Of a stretch of 64,000 nucleotides of DNA, positions 24,541 through 33,290 are shown piece by piece (positions within the stretch are counted from its first letter, which is position 1; each line of letters begins with the position of its first letter). The translations under genes were made by a program, and so were the position numbers. Under the pieces are notes generated by a model. The model saw nothing but the letters and a program-made list of their open reading frames with translations, was not told where the DNA came from and did no database searches. The stretch lies in contig JBDIVM010000003.1 in assembly GCA_039805905.1 (NCBI GenBank), positions 337,311 to 401,310 of the forward strand, read 5' to 3'. The stretch is from Thermohalobaculum sp039805905 (GTDB lineage: Bacteria > Pseudomonadota > Alphaproteobacteria > Rhodobacterales > Rhodobacteraceae).

Positions 24541-27500
24541 TCAAGCAGGAGCAATCGTCCGCGCGGCGAGAGCACGGGCCAGCAGCGGTGCCGGCAGATG
24601 CATCAGCGATCGGCTGGCGGTCCAGAGAATCGCTGCTTCTGCAAGGCGTTGCGGCCAGAGCGCGGCCGCGGCGGCATGATAGCAGGCGAGCTGCGCCAGG
24701 TAGGCTGCCGGCACGTCGTCCGGAGTGACGGGCGGGCGGGCGTCGGATTTGAAATCGACCACGAGCACCCGTCCGGGAGTGAGCACGAGCCGGTCGATTC
24801 GACCGTTCATCGGCACGGCCGACAGCGTGGGCAGGTCGATCGCAATGCCCGATTCGGCGAACGAATCGGGACCGAACATCTCATGCGCGAACGGGGCTTC
24901 GAGCACCGCGAGGGCCTCGGCGATCACGTCTTCCGCAACATCGCCGGGCAGTGCCGGAAACCGGTGCCCGATGAGTCGTTGCGCCAGCGCGGGGCGGTCC
25001 GCCGCCGGCCCGGCCGGCAGCCGCTCGAGCAGCAGGTGCACCGCCTCGCCGCGCTCCATCGCCGCCTTGCGTCCGGCGCCTGTGCCCCCTGCCTCGACAT
25101 GGGGCACAAGGTCCGAGGGGCTGAGCCGCCTCGGCCGCTCCTCCGGCGGGGCGGGGGTGAGCCAGCCGGCCCGGTCCGGTGCCGGCGGCGCCGCGCCGAC
25201 GGAGTCCTCGGCCGGCGCACCGGTGACGGGCACCGGATCGTGGCAGCAGCGGCGCACCGGGCCTGGCAGACCGCCCGGGCCGCAGACCTTGCCGGCCCCC
25301 AGCGCCTCCATGCCACGCTCGACCATTTCGTACCAGCTGCCGGGCACTGACTCCGGCTTGCCGGCCGCACACAGGATCAGCCAGTCCTCGGCGCGGGTCA
25401 GCGCCACGTAGAGCAGGCGCTTGCGCTCGTCCGCGGTGAGCGCTTCCGCGTCCTCGCGGGCCCGTCGGGTGACGGCGTCGTCGTCCTGCTTGGCGCCTGC
25501 CCACAGCATCAGGGCGGGTCGGTTGCCGTCCTGCGCCGCGGGCAGCAGGACCGGGCCGCCGCTGCCGCCCCTCGACAGCGTGTCCGGCAGGATCACCACC
25601 GGCGCCTCGAGCCCCTTGGCGCCATGGACGGTCATCACGCGAACCTCGTCGCGGCCGTGCTCCATCTCGCGCTTGACGGTGATGTCGGCGGCCTCGATCC
25701 AGGCGACGAAGCCGGCGAGCGAGGGCGTCTCGGAGGCCTCGTAGGTCAGCGCCTGCTGCAGCAGTTCGTCGATGGGGTCCTCGGCCTCGTGGCCGAGGCG
25801 CGCGAGCAGGCGGCGCCGGCCGTCATGACGGATCAGCGCGCGCTCCAGGAACTCATAGGGGCGCAGATAGTCGGCACGGTCCGCGAGGTCGCGCAGCATC
25901 GCCACGGTCTTTGGGTGACGGTCCCCGGCCGCCATCACCGCCTGCCAGAGCGTGCCGCGGCGGTTCCAGGCGAGTGCGAACAGATCGTCCTCAGATAGGC
26001 CGCAGAGCGGCGAGCGCAGCAGCGCGGCGAGGCTGAGGTCGTCGGCGGGCGTCGTCGCCACCCGGAGGAGCGCCAGCAGGTCCTGGACAGCGAGCTCCTC
26101 GGCGATGCTCAGTCGGTCGGAACCGGCAACCGGCAGCCGCCGCGCCTTCAGCTCGCGGATCAGCGCCGTCGCCAGCACGTCGCGGCGGGCGACCAGCACC
26201 AGGATGTCGCCGGGCCGGACCCGCCGGCCGCGCCGGCCGCCGCGTGCCGGCAGCCGTTCCTCGCGGACCATGCGTTCGATCTCGCCGGCGAGGATGCGCG
26301 CGAGCCGCAGCTTGGCATTCCCGGGGGCCAGGGCGTCCACGGGCACCTCGTCCCATTCCTGCGGGTCGGCGGCGGGCTCTGCCTCGATCAGCGGCCAGAG
26401 ATCGATGCGGGAGCCGTCGCGGGTCCGGCTGGCAAAGTGCGAGACGGGTTCAGGCTCGACCGTAAGGCCCCGTGCCGCCTCGCCGGCGAAAACTGCATCG
26501 ACGAACGCGAGGATGCCGGGGGCCGAGCGGAACGAGGTGTGGAGCGCCGGTCGGGCGAGAGCCTGCCCCATGCCCTTGAGCCAGCTCTCGAAATGCGCCC
26601 GGTTCGCGCCGAAGGCCCGCGGCTCGGCGCCCTGGAAGGAATAGATCGACTGCTTCTCGTCGCCGACCACGAACAGGGTCCTGTTCGCGGCCCGTGCTCC
26701 TGCTCCGGCGTGGAACTCGGCAGCGATGGCGCGGATCACCTGCCATTGCGCCGGCGCGGTGTCCTGCGCCTCGTCCACAAGGATGTGGTCGATGCCGCGG
26801 TCGAGCCGCCAGAGCACCCAGGCAGCCATGTCGGCGCGGGTGAGCAGCGCCGCGGCGCGGGCCACCAGGTCGTCGAAATCGAGCAGCGCCCGGGCTTCCC
26901 GGGCGGCGCGGTAGCGGGCGAGCAGCGCGGTCGCGAAGGCGTCGAGGTCACGGGCCCGCGCGGCGGCCTCGTGGGCGTTGCGGGTCTCGCGCCACGCAGC
27001 GGCCCAGCCGATCAGGGCGTCGGTCAGCGCGTCGGCCTCCGGATGGGCCTCGGTCACCGCCCTGACCGGAAAGCCCCTGCGGCTCCGGGGCGCGCCCTCG
27101 CCGGTGAGGAACGCCGCCGCGAGGCAGTCCGCCGCCTCGGCCGGCGCTCGGTCCCGCAGGATTTGCGCCTTCCGGATCGCCGCGGCGGCCCGTGCGTCGC
27201 TCTTCCCGGCGCCGGTCTCGAGCCAGCCTGCATAGGCGCCAAGCTGCCGCCAGTCGAGCCGGGCGAGCGCCGTGGTGGCCAGCTTCGTCGCATCGGTCTC
27301 GGCCATGGCGCCGAAATGCGCCGCGAGCCGTGGACCGATCGGCGTCTCCGGGAACTCGGCCCGGTCTGCCAGCACCTTGTCGATCAGGCTCTCGACCCGG
27401 TCTTCCGTCATCCGGTCCGACACCAGGTCGAAGGCCGGGTCGCGCCCCGCCTCGGCCTCGGCCGCCATCTCGGCCCGGATGCCGGCGAGCATCAGCGCCT

Positions 27501-27969
27501 GCTGCCGCTCGTCCAGCACCTGGAACCGCGGCGACACCCCGGCCTCGAGCGGGAAGCGGCGCAACAGCGCGTCGCAGAAGGCATGGATGGTCTGGATCTT
27601 CAGCCCGCCCGGCGTCTCGAGCGCGCGGGCGAAGAGCCGCCGGGCGCGGGCCAGGACGCCGGGATCGGCCACCGGCTCCGTCGTGCCGGCGATGGCGGCA
27701 AGCTCGGCGCCGAGACGGTCATCAGGGGCCATCGCCCAGCCGCCGAGCATCGCGAACAGCCGGTTCTGCATCTCGGCCGCGGCCGCCCGGGTGTAGGTGA
27801 GGCAGAGGATGCGCTCGGGCTCGGCGCCCGCGAGCAGGAGCCGCGCCACCCGCTGTGTCAGCACGCGGGTCTTGCCCGAGCCCGCATTTGCCCCGACCCA
27901 GGCCGAGACGCGGGGGTCGGCGGCCGCGATCTGCTCGGGCGTCGGGCGGTCGATGGCCGGCTCGCTCAT
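24541..27969 (-). CDS. addA: Double-strand break repair helicase-nuclease AddA
   Basis: A 1142-residue UvrD-like helicase with a C-terminal RecB-type nuclease, acting with AddB in resection of double-strand breaks for RecA recombination. Walker A ANAGSGKT is at residues 27-34, and the DEAQ-type motif II lies in DHILVDEAQDTAPAQW. Further helicase motifs are VGDEKQSIYSFQGAEP and VMTVHGAKGLEAPVVILPD. The nuclease core near the end shows GRIDRLVL, VLVVDFKSD and QLACYHAA. Its start overlaps the addB stop by 4 bp. The size is normal for alphaproteobacterial AddA. Confidence 0.95.
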   Translation of the reverse strand: MSEPAIDRPTPEQIAAADPRVSAWVGANAGSGKTRVLTQRVARLLLAGAEPERILCLTYTRAAAAEMQNRLFAMLGGWAMAPDDRLGAELAAIAGTTEPVADPGVLARARRLFARALETPGGLKIQTIHAFCDALLRRFPLEAGVSPRFQVLDERQQALMLAGIRAEMAAEAEAGRDPAFDLVSDRMTEDRVESLIDKVLADRAEFPETPIGPRLAAHFGAMAETDATKLATTALARLDWRQLGAYAGWLETGAGKSDARAAAAIRKAQILRDRAPAEAADCLAAAFLTGEGAPRSRRGFPVRAVTEAHPEADALTDALIGWAAAWRETRNAHEAAARARDLDAFATALLARYRAAREARALLDFDDLVARAAALLTRADMAAWVLWRLDRGIDHILVDEAQDTAPAQWQVIRAIAAEFHAGAGARAANRTLFVVGDEKQSIYSFQGAEPRAFGANRAHFESWLKGMGQALARPALHTSFRSAPGILAFVDAVFAGEAARGLTVEPEPVSHFASRTRDGSRIDLWPLIEAEPAADPQEWDEVPVDALAPGNAKLRLARILAGEIERMVREERLPARGGRRGRRVRPGDILVLVARRDVLATALIRELKARRLPVAGSDRLSIAEELAVQDLLALLRVATTPADDLSLAALLRSPLCGLSEDDLFALAWNRRGTLWQAVMAAGDRHPKTVAMLRDLADRADYLRPYEFLERALIRHDGRRRLLARLGHEAEDPIDELLQQALTYEASETPSLAGFVAWIEAADITVKREMEHGRDEVRVMTVHGAKGLEAPVVILPDTLSRGGSGGPVLLPAAQDGNRPALMLWAGAKQDDDAVTRRAREDAEALTADERKRLLYVALTRAEDWLILCAAGKPESVPGSWYEMVERGMEALGAGKVCGPGGLPGPVRRCCHDPVPVTGAPAEDSVGAAPPAPDRAGWLTPAPPEERPRRLSPSDLVPHVEAGGTGAGRKAAMERGEAVHLLLERLPAGPAADRPALAQRLIGHRFPALPGDVAEDVIAEALAVLEAPFAHEMFGPDSFAESGIAIDLPTLSAVPMNGRIDRLVLTPGRVLVVDFKSDARPPVTPDDVPAAYLAQLACYHAAAAALWPQRLAEAAILWTASRSLMHLPAPLLARALAARTIAPA

Positions 27970-30941
27970 ATGCCACCGCCTTCCCCGTCACCGCCATCCC
28001 ATTCGCCCCGCCGCGCGAGGTGGTCGTAGTCGCCGGTGGTTCCCGCCTTCTCGGGCCGGCCATGCGAGAGATAGGGCGTATCGGGACGCATGTAGGCGTC
28101 GATCAGCCTGACGAAGCGCCGCCAGTGCTCCTCGACCTCGGCGGCGAGATCCTCCACCCGGCGCTCGGTGCCGCCCTCGCCCGAGCCGGTCAGCCCCAGA
28201 TAGGCGCCGATGCGCGTCTCGAGGGGGCCGAGCCCCTCGAACCCGCCCGCCTTCAGGATGCGCGCCTGCAGGTGGAGCTGCTGGTTGAAGCCGAGCTCGA
28301 TCTGCTTCCTCGACGGCGGCTGGCCGGTCTTGTAGTCGTAGATCGCCGCGCCGCCGTCCCCGAGAAGGTCGATCCGGTCTGCCTTCGCCGACAGGGCAAA
28401 GGCGTGGCCGCCGGGGAGCGGCACGGGCAGTACCCCCTTGACCTCCAGCGCCCCGGGCCGGCCCTCGGCCCGGCGGGCCGCCTCCCGCTCCAGAAACCAG
28501 TCGGCGAAGCGGCCGATCCGTGCGCGCCATGCCCGGCGCATGTCCGGCCAGGGAACGTTCGCAGCCAGCACCTCGTCGGCGATGGCGAGCAGGATCGCAC
28601 GCGCCGCCTCCGGCTCGGGCAGGCCGGCGCCTGTACGCTCGGTGAAGCGCTGCATCACCGCGTGCACCACCACGCCGCGGTCGAGAAAGGTCGCCGGCCG
28701 ACCCAGCGGGTCGAGCGGCTCCAGCCGCAGCACCTTCCGGGCGTAGATCGCATAGGCGTCGCGGATCAATGTCTCGACCTGCGTCACCGAAAGCCGGAGG
28801 GGTCGCGCCTCGACCGGCGGGCGGGGCGCCGGGCGGGGGGCGCGGTCGATCGCGGTCTCCGGCTGATGGATCAACGGCACCAGCCCCAGAAGCGCATCGC
28901 CACGGGCCCGCATGGCCTTCAGTGCGTGGCCGTCGCCGAGGCCGTCGAGCAGGTTCGCGAGGCGCACAAGCCACCGCGACGGGACCGTCGGCGTTCCCGC
29001 GATCTTGCGCGAGCGGCTGAGGATCACGGTCTCCCGGGCCGCGCCCTGCTGGAAGTCATGCGCCGCGAGGCCGATGTCACGGTCCGCATCCGGCAGGCCG
29101 AGCGCTGCGCGCATCGGCCGGCTGAGCCAGGGATCCGGCCCGGGCGGGGCGGGCCAGACGCCCTCGTTGAGCCCGGCGAGAATCACGAGGTCCGCCGACT
29201 GGATGCGCGCCTCCTGCGTGCCCCAGATCATCACCCGGGGATGCGGGCGCCCGGGCTCGGGCGGCAGGCTCTCGCGGGCGAGCAGGTTCGAGACGAGCGC
29301 GAGGTAGCCGGCCGTCGCGCCCTCGCCATATGCGTCGGCGTTGCGCCCGAGCCGCGACAGGAGTTTCCGGAGCTCGTCGCCATCCCGCCCCTCCCAGACC
29401 TTCGGTGCGCCGCCCGGCTCGCGGCTCAGCGCCTCGGCGGCGGCGATGTGGGCGGCTGTGACGGCAGCAAGCGAGGCGCCGTCGCGGAGCGGTGCGGCGA
29501 GCCGGGCGATCTCCGCCTCTATTCCGGCGAGCCAGCCCCGTGCCGCGTCGTCGGCGCCGCGCCATCCAGGCAGCCGTCCCGGCGGCAGGCCCGGCGCGGG
29601 CCGGGCGCGCAGCACCTCGATCTCGTAGCGCCGGGCGAGCAGCAGATGATCGGCTCGCGGCAGCCCCGGTCGCGAGAGCGGATGCTGAAGCAGGGCGGCA
29701 AGGCGGACCGGCTCGGCCCCCTCGCAAGCAGTCTCGGCGATCAGCCGCAGAAAAACGCCGGCCGGGCTCCGGTCCAGCGGCCGGCCGAGGGAATCGTCGG
29801 GCTCCACCGCGAAGCGGGCCAGCTCGGCGGTGACGCGGCGGGCAAGGGAGGCGTCGGGGGTGACGACTGCGATGCGCTGCTTCGGCGTCTCCAGCCCGCG
29901 GCGGATCGCGAGCGCGATGGCAGCGGCCTCGTGGCGGGTCGTCGGAGCCTCGATCAGCGTCAGCCCGGCTGTCGCCGCCTCCGCCTCGCCGGCCAGCACC
30001 GGCGCGGCGCGCTGCCAGGCGTCGGTCACGGGAGCCGGGCGCAGGGCCTGGGCGAGCAGCCGGTGGCGGGGACCGGAAGCGGGAGCGTCGATCCAGGGCC
30101 GCACGCCGGCCGGGGCGAGCCCGACGATTCCGAGGAAGCGCCGGAACGGCGCCATCGGATGCTCGGGCCCCATCGCCTCCCAGATCTCCGGCTCGATGCC
30201 GGGGTCGAAGCCCGGCAGCACCACGGCTCCCTGCGGCAGGCGGGCGATGGCGGCCATCAGCTCGGCGGTCGAGGCGACCGAGCCCGTGGAGCCCGCCACG
30301 ATCACCGGATGGGCCGGGGGCTGTGTCCGCCAGTCCCGGATCAGCCGCCCGATCACCCGCCGCTGGCGCTCCTTCGGGTCGGGTGCCCCGCCCTCGGCCT
30401 CGGCCCGGATCGCCGGCCAGGCGCGGCGCACGATGTCGAGAAAGCCGAGCGTCTCCTGCCAGTGGACGGCTGCGGCCTCCGGCAGCTCCCCGGCGGCCAG
30501 CCCGTCGAGGGCGGCCGGGTCGATGCCCTCCTCCTGCAGCTCATCGAGGAGCCGGGCCAGCGCCTCGGCGAGGTCCGGGGCGGCCGTCACCGGCGCGCGG
30601 CCGGAGGCGGCGAGATAGTGTTCCACGAGCCGGGTCAGGCGGAGCCGGCGGCGCAGCGGGTCGATCGAGGGCGGCAGGTCCGGGCAGGCGAGCGGATCCT
30701 CGCCGAGCTCGGCGAGGAGCGCGAGATGCGGCATCAGCGCGGTCCCGGCAGCGGCCCCGAGCAGCGCTTCCTCGATCGCGCGCTGTCCGCGCCGCGTGTT
30801 GACCATCACCTCGACCCGAGCCATCGCCTCAGGCGGTGTGCCCGCCATCCGGTGATGCAGGCCGCGGACGAAGGCCGCCGCGAACTCGGTGCCGGGCGGC
30901 AGCGCATAGACCCGCGGGCCCGGATCGGTGAAGAGGCTCAT
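27966..30941 (-). CDS. addB: Double-strand break repair protein AddB
   Basis: A 991-residue AddB, the second subunit of the AddAB helicase-nuclease. The N-terminal part is a helicase-like domain without a clear Walker A, as in alphaproteobacterial AddB. The C-terminal PD-(D/E)XK nuclease shows KADRIDLLGDGGAAIYDYKTG split over two strands, followed by FNQQLHLQARIL. It begins 4 bp inside the murU end and ends 4 bp inside the addA start, so translation of the four genes is linked. Confidence 0.93.
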   Translation of the reverse strand: MSLFTDPGPRVYALPPGTEFAAAFVRGLHHRMAGTPPEAMARVEVMVNTRRGQRAIEEALLGAAAGTALMPHLALLAELGEDPLACPDLPPSIDPLRRRLRLTRLVEHYLAASGRAPVTAAPDLAEALARLLDELQEEGIDPAALDGLAAGELPEAAAVHWQETLGFLDIVRRAWPAIRAEAEGGAPDPKERQRRVIGRLIRDWRTQPPAHPVIVAGSTGSVASTAELMAAIARLPQGAVVLPGFDPGIEPEIWEAMGPEHPMAPFRRFLGIVGLAPAGVRPWIDAPASGPRHRLLAQALRPAPVTDAWQRAAPVLAGEAEAATAGLTLIEAPTTRHEAAAIALAIRRGLETPKQRIAVVTPDASLARRVTAELARFAVEPDDSLGRPLDRSPAGVFLRLIAETACEGAEPVRLAALLQHPLSRPGLPRADHLLLARRYEIEVLRARPAPGLPPGRLPGWRGADDAARGWLAGIEAEIARLAAPLRDGASLAAVTAAHIAAAEALSREPGGAPKVWEGRDGDELRKLLSRLGRNADAYGEGATAGYLALVSNLLARESLPPEPGRPHPRVMIWGTQEARIQSADLVILAGLNEGVWPAPPGPDPWLSRPMRAALGLPDADRDIGLAAHDFQQGAARETVILSRSRKIAGTPTVPSRWLVRLANLLDGLGDGHALKAMRARGDALLGLVPLIHQPETAIDRAPRPAPRPPVEARPLRLSVTQVETLIRDAYAIYARKVLRLEPLDPLGRPATFLDRGVVVHAVMQRFTERTGAGLPEPEAARAILLAIADEVLAANVPWPDMRRAWRARIGRFADWFLEREAARRAEGRPGALEVKGVLPVPLPGGHAFALSAKADRIDLLGDGGAAIYDYKTGQPPSRKQIELGFNQQLHLQARILKAGGFEGLGPLETRIGAYLGLTGSGEGGTERRVEDLAAEVEEHWRRFVRLIDAYMRPDTPYLSHGRPEKAGTTGDYDHLARRGEWDGGDGEGGGI

Positions 30942-31654
30942 TCCCGGACCTCGGCGAGCGCCGCATCCGCCTCGCCCAGGCCGGCGGGCGTGCCCACATC
31001 GACCCAGGAGCCGGGATAGGTAACGGCGGCGAGCCGGCCTCGGGCGATAAGCCGGTCCCAGACGAGATTGACCGAGAACGGGCCGGCAGGCGCCCCGGCG
31101 AAGGCGCCGGGTGCGATGATCTGGGCGCCGGTATAGACCAAGGGCGCGGCCGCGGCCGTGCTCCGGCGTGCAGGGGCCGCGCCCTCGGTCGTGAGGGTAA
31201 AGTCGCCGGGGCGGCTGTAGCCGCGCGCACGGCCGCGAGAAACAAGGAGGAGGAGCGCGTCCATCCGCGCCGGATCCCAGGCCGCCGCCAGAACAGGCAA
31301 GGGCTCGGGCCCGGCCCAGACCGCGTCCGAGTTGACCGCGTAGAAGGGCTCCCGCCCGAGCAGCTCGAGGGCCTGCACGATCCCGCCCCCGGTCTCGAGC
31401 ACCACCGGCTGCTCGTCGGAGAAGACGATCTCGGGCTGCGTCCGACCCGCGAGATGGCGGCGGATCATCGCGCCGAGATAGTGCAGGTTAACCACGGCCC
31501 GGCGCACCCCTGCGGCCAGCGCATGGTCGAGGACACGGTCGATCATCGCCCGGCCGGCAACCTCGAGCAGGGGCTTCGGGCGATCGTCGGTCAGCGGCCG
31601 CATCCGGGTGCCGAGCCCGGCGGCGAGGATCATCGCGGTCCGCGGTCCGCTCAT
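30938..31654 (-). CDS. murU: Nucleotidyltransferase, MurU-like
   Basis: A 238-residue sugar-phosphate nucleotidyltransferase. The signature is ILAAGLGTRMRPLTDDRPKPL, with NSDAVW for the metal site and YTGAQIIAP later. In Pseudomonas the MurU protein makes UDP-MurNAc from MurNAc-1-phosphate in peptidoglycan recycling, with the kinase AmgK; here the amgK-like gene is directly upstream, overlapping by 4 bp. That context supports MurU over other family members such as mannose-1-phosphate guanylyltransferase. ATG31654 gives the usual start. Confidence 0.82.
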   Translation of the reverse strand: MSGPRTAMILAAGLGTRMRPLTDDRPKPLLEVAGRAMIDRVLDHALAAGVRRAVVNLHYLGAMIRRHLAGRTQPEIVFSDEQPVVLETGGGIVQALELLGREPFYAVNSDAVWAGPEPLPVLAAAWDPARMDALLLLVSRGRARGYSRPGDFTLTTEGAAPARRSTAAAAPLVYTGAQIIAPGAFAGAPAGPFSVNLVWDRLIARGRLAAVTYPGSWVDVGTPAGLGEADAALAEVRE

Positions 31655-32709
31655 TCCGCCGACCCTGCGCGAGCTGCGACCCGGGCCAGCGTTCCGGGCT
31701 CGGGCGGCGGGACGTGGCGGCGCACCCAGCCCGCCAGCGGGGCCAGAGCGCGATGGGACAGGTCGCGCAGCAGATGCTCCCACACCCGGGGGATCATCGC
31801 GAGGTAGCGCGGCTTCCCGTCGCGGATCGCCAGCCGGGCGAAGATGCCGATGATCTTCAGGTTGCGCTGGGCGCCGAGCGCGGCGCAGGCGGCGCGGAAC
31901 GCCTCGCGGTCGAGCCCGGGTCGGCGCGCGAGATAGCGGGCGAGCATCGCCTGCCGCAACGCGTCCGAGGTGTCGCGGCGGGCATCCTCGAGCAGCGAGA
32001 CGAGGTCGTAGGCCGCGTGCCCGGCGAGTGCGTCCTGGTAGTCGAGCAGGCCGATACGGGCAATGCCGGCGCGGCCGGGCAGCCACACCAGGTTGTCGGC
32101 ATGGTAGTCGCGCAGCACCGTCACCCCGCGGGCGGGCGCCACCGCCGCCGTGGCCGCGGCCACCAGCGCGTCGAACTCGGCAGCGAGGCCGGGCGGGGTG
32201 GGGGCGCCCTGCGCCGCCGGCATCCACCAGTCGCGGACGAGCGCCGCCTCGCGGCCGAGCACTGCCGCGTCGTAGGGCGGCAGGGCCACCCGGCAGCCGG
32301 GCGGGCCGAGTTCGGCCGGGGCCGGGACGGCGGCGAGATCCGCCAGCAACTCGACCGCGGCGCCATAGAGCTCGGGCTCGCGCGCCGGATCGCCGGCGAG
32401 CAGGCGGGTGAAGAGGTCGTCGCCAAGATCCTCGAGCAGCAGGAATCCTGCCGCCAGATCGGCGGCGTCGATCCGGGGCGCCGAGAGGCCATGCGTCCTG
32501 AGCCAGTGGGTGACGGCGACGAAGGGGCGTACATCCTCGCCCTTCTCCGGCGGTGCGTCCATCAGCACCGCATCCGCGCGGCCCGGCGCCCGAAGCCGGA
32601 GATAGCGCCGGTTGGAGGCGTCGCCTGCCAATGGAGAGGCGGCCTCCGGCGGCCATCCCGCGCCGCGCAGGAAGGCATCGCGCGCCGCGATCCGCTCCGC
32701 CGCACTCAC
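31651..32709 (-). CDS. amgK: Aminoglycoside phosphotransferase-family kinase, AmgK-like
   Basis: A 352-residue kinase of the aminoglycoside phosphotransferase fold. In Pseudomonas AmgK phosphorylates MurNAc (and GlcNAc) at C1 to feed MurU. The catalytic loop is VLRDYHADNLVWL and the metal-binding DYQDA follows; FLLLEDLGDDLF is the hinge region. Translation starts at GTG32709 inside the tsaE end (GTGA overlap). The pairing with a MurU-like gene supports a peptidoglycan salvage role. Substrate assignment is by neighbourhood and family similarity. Confidence 0.83.
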   Translation of the reverse strand: MSAAERIAARDAFLRGAGWPPEAASPLAGDASNRRYLRLRAPGRADAVLMDAPPEKGEDVRPFVAVTHWLRTHGLSAPRIDAADLAAGFLLLEDLGDDLFTRLLAGDPAREPELYGAAVELLADLAAVPAPAELGPPGCRVALPPYDAAVLGREAALVRDWWMPAAQGAPTPPGLAAEFDALVAAATAAVAPARGVTVLRDYHADNLVWLPGRAGIARIGLLDYQDALAGHAAYDLVSLLEDARRDTSDALRQAMLARYLARRPGLDREAFRAACAALGAQRNLKIIGIFARLAIRDGKPRYLAMIPRVWEHLLRDLSHRALAPLAGWVRRHVPPPEPGTLARVAARAGSAE

Positions 32710-33200
32710 CGCCAGCCCCCTATCAGCGCGGCGACCCGCTCCCAGCCCGGCCCGGCAAGGGTGATCCGTGCCTCGCGGCCACCACCGCGGAGCGCCGAGA
32801 GTGCCACCCCGAGGTGGCGCGCCGGCAGGGCGGAGCCGAGCCGCTCGGGCCATTCGATCAGCGCCAGCGCCGCACCGATCGCGTCCGCGAGCCCCAGCTC
32901 CTCGATCTCCGCGGCGGTGCCGGAAAGCCGGTAGAGATCGATGTGCCACACCTGCCCCGCCGGGGTCTCGTAGACATTGACCAGCGTGTAGCTCGGCGAC
33001 GGGATCTCGGCAGCAGGGTCGCCGAGCAGCGTGGCAACGATGGCGCGCGCCAGCGCCGACTTGCCGGCGCCAAGCGGGCCGCTCAGGAGCACGGTATCGC
33101 TGGGGCCGAGCAGCGGTGCGAGCGCCGCGCCGAGGCGGGCAGTCGCACGCTCGTCCGCAAGGAATACGACGTGTTCGCAGGGCGGCGGCGGGGAAAGCAT
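32706..33200 (-). CDS. tsaE: tRNA t6A biosynthesis ATPase TsaE
   Basis: A 164-residue P-loop ATPase needed with TsaB and TsaD for t6A37 in tRNAs reading ANN codons. Walker A GPLGAGKS is at residues 41-48, and SPSYTLVNVYE and HIDLYRL are family signatures; LALIEWPERLG holds the conserved EWPE. It is the first gene of tsaE-amgK-murU-addB-addA, all joined by 4-bp overlaps. Confidence 0.93.
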   Translation of the reverse strand: MLSPPPPCEHVVFLADERATARLGAALAPLLGPSDTVLLSGPLGAGKSALARAIVATLLGDPAAEIPSPSYTLVNVYETPAGQVWHIDLYRLSGTAAEIEELGLADAIGAALALIEWPERLGSALPARHLGVALSALRGGGREARITLAGPGWERVAALIGGWR

Positions 33201-33290
33201 CTTGCCGTGTATTGCCTGACGGGTTGACTCTGATCCCGGTTTAGCGCCCCCGGCGTCGGGTGTCAGCAGAGCATGGTTTCAGCGCGGCGA

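Noticed and set aside
22709..24544. A 611-codon minus-strand frame opposite folC and overlapping trxA.
   Set aside because: It is antisense to folC and reads trxA out of frame; no family resemblance and no ribosome site.
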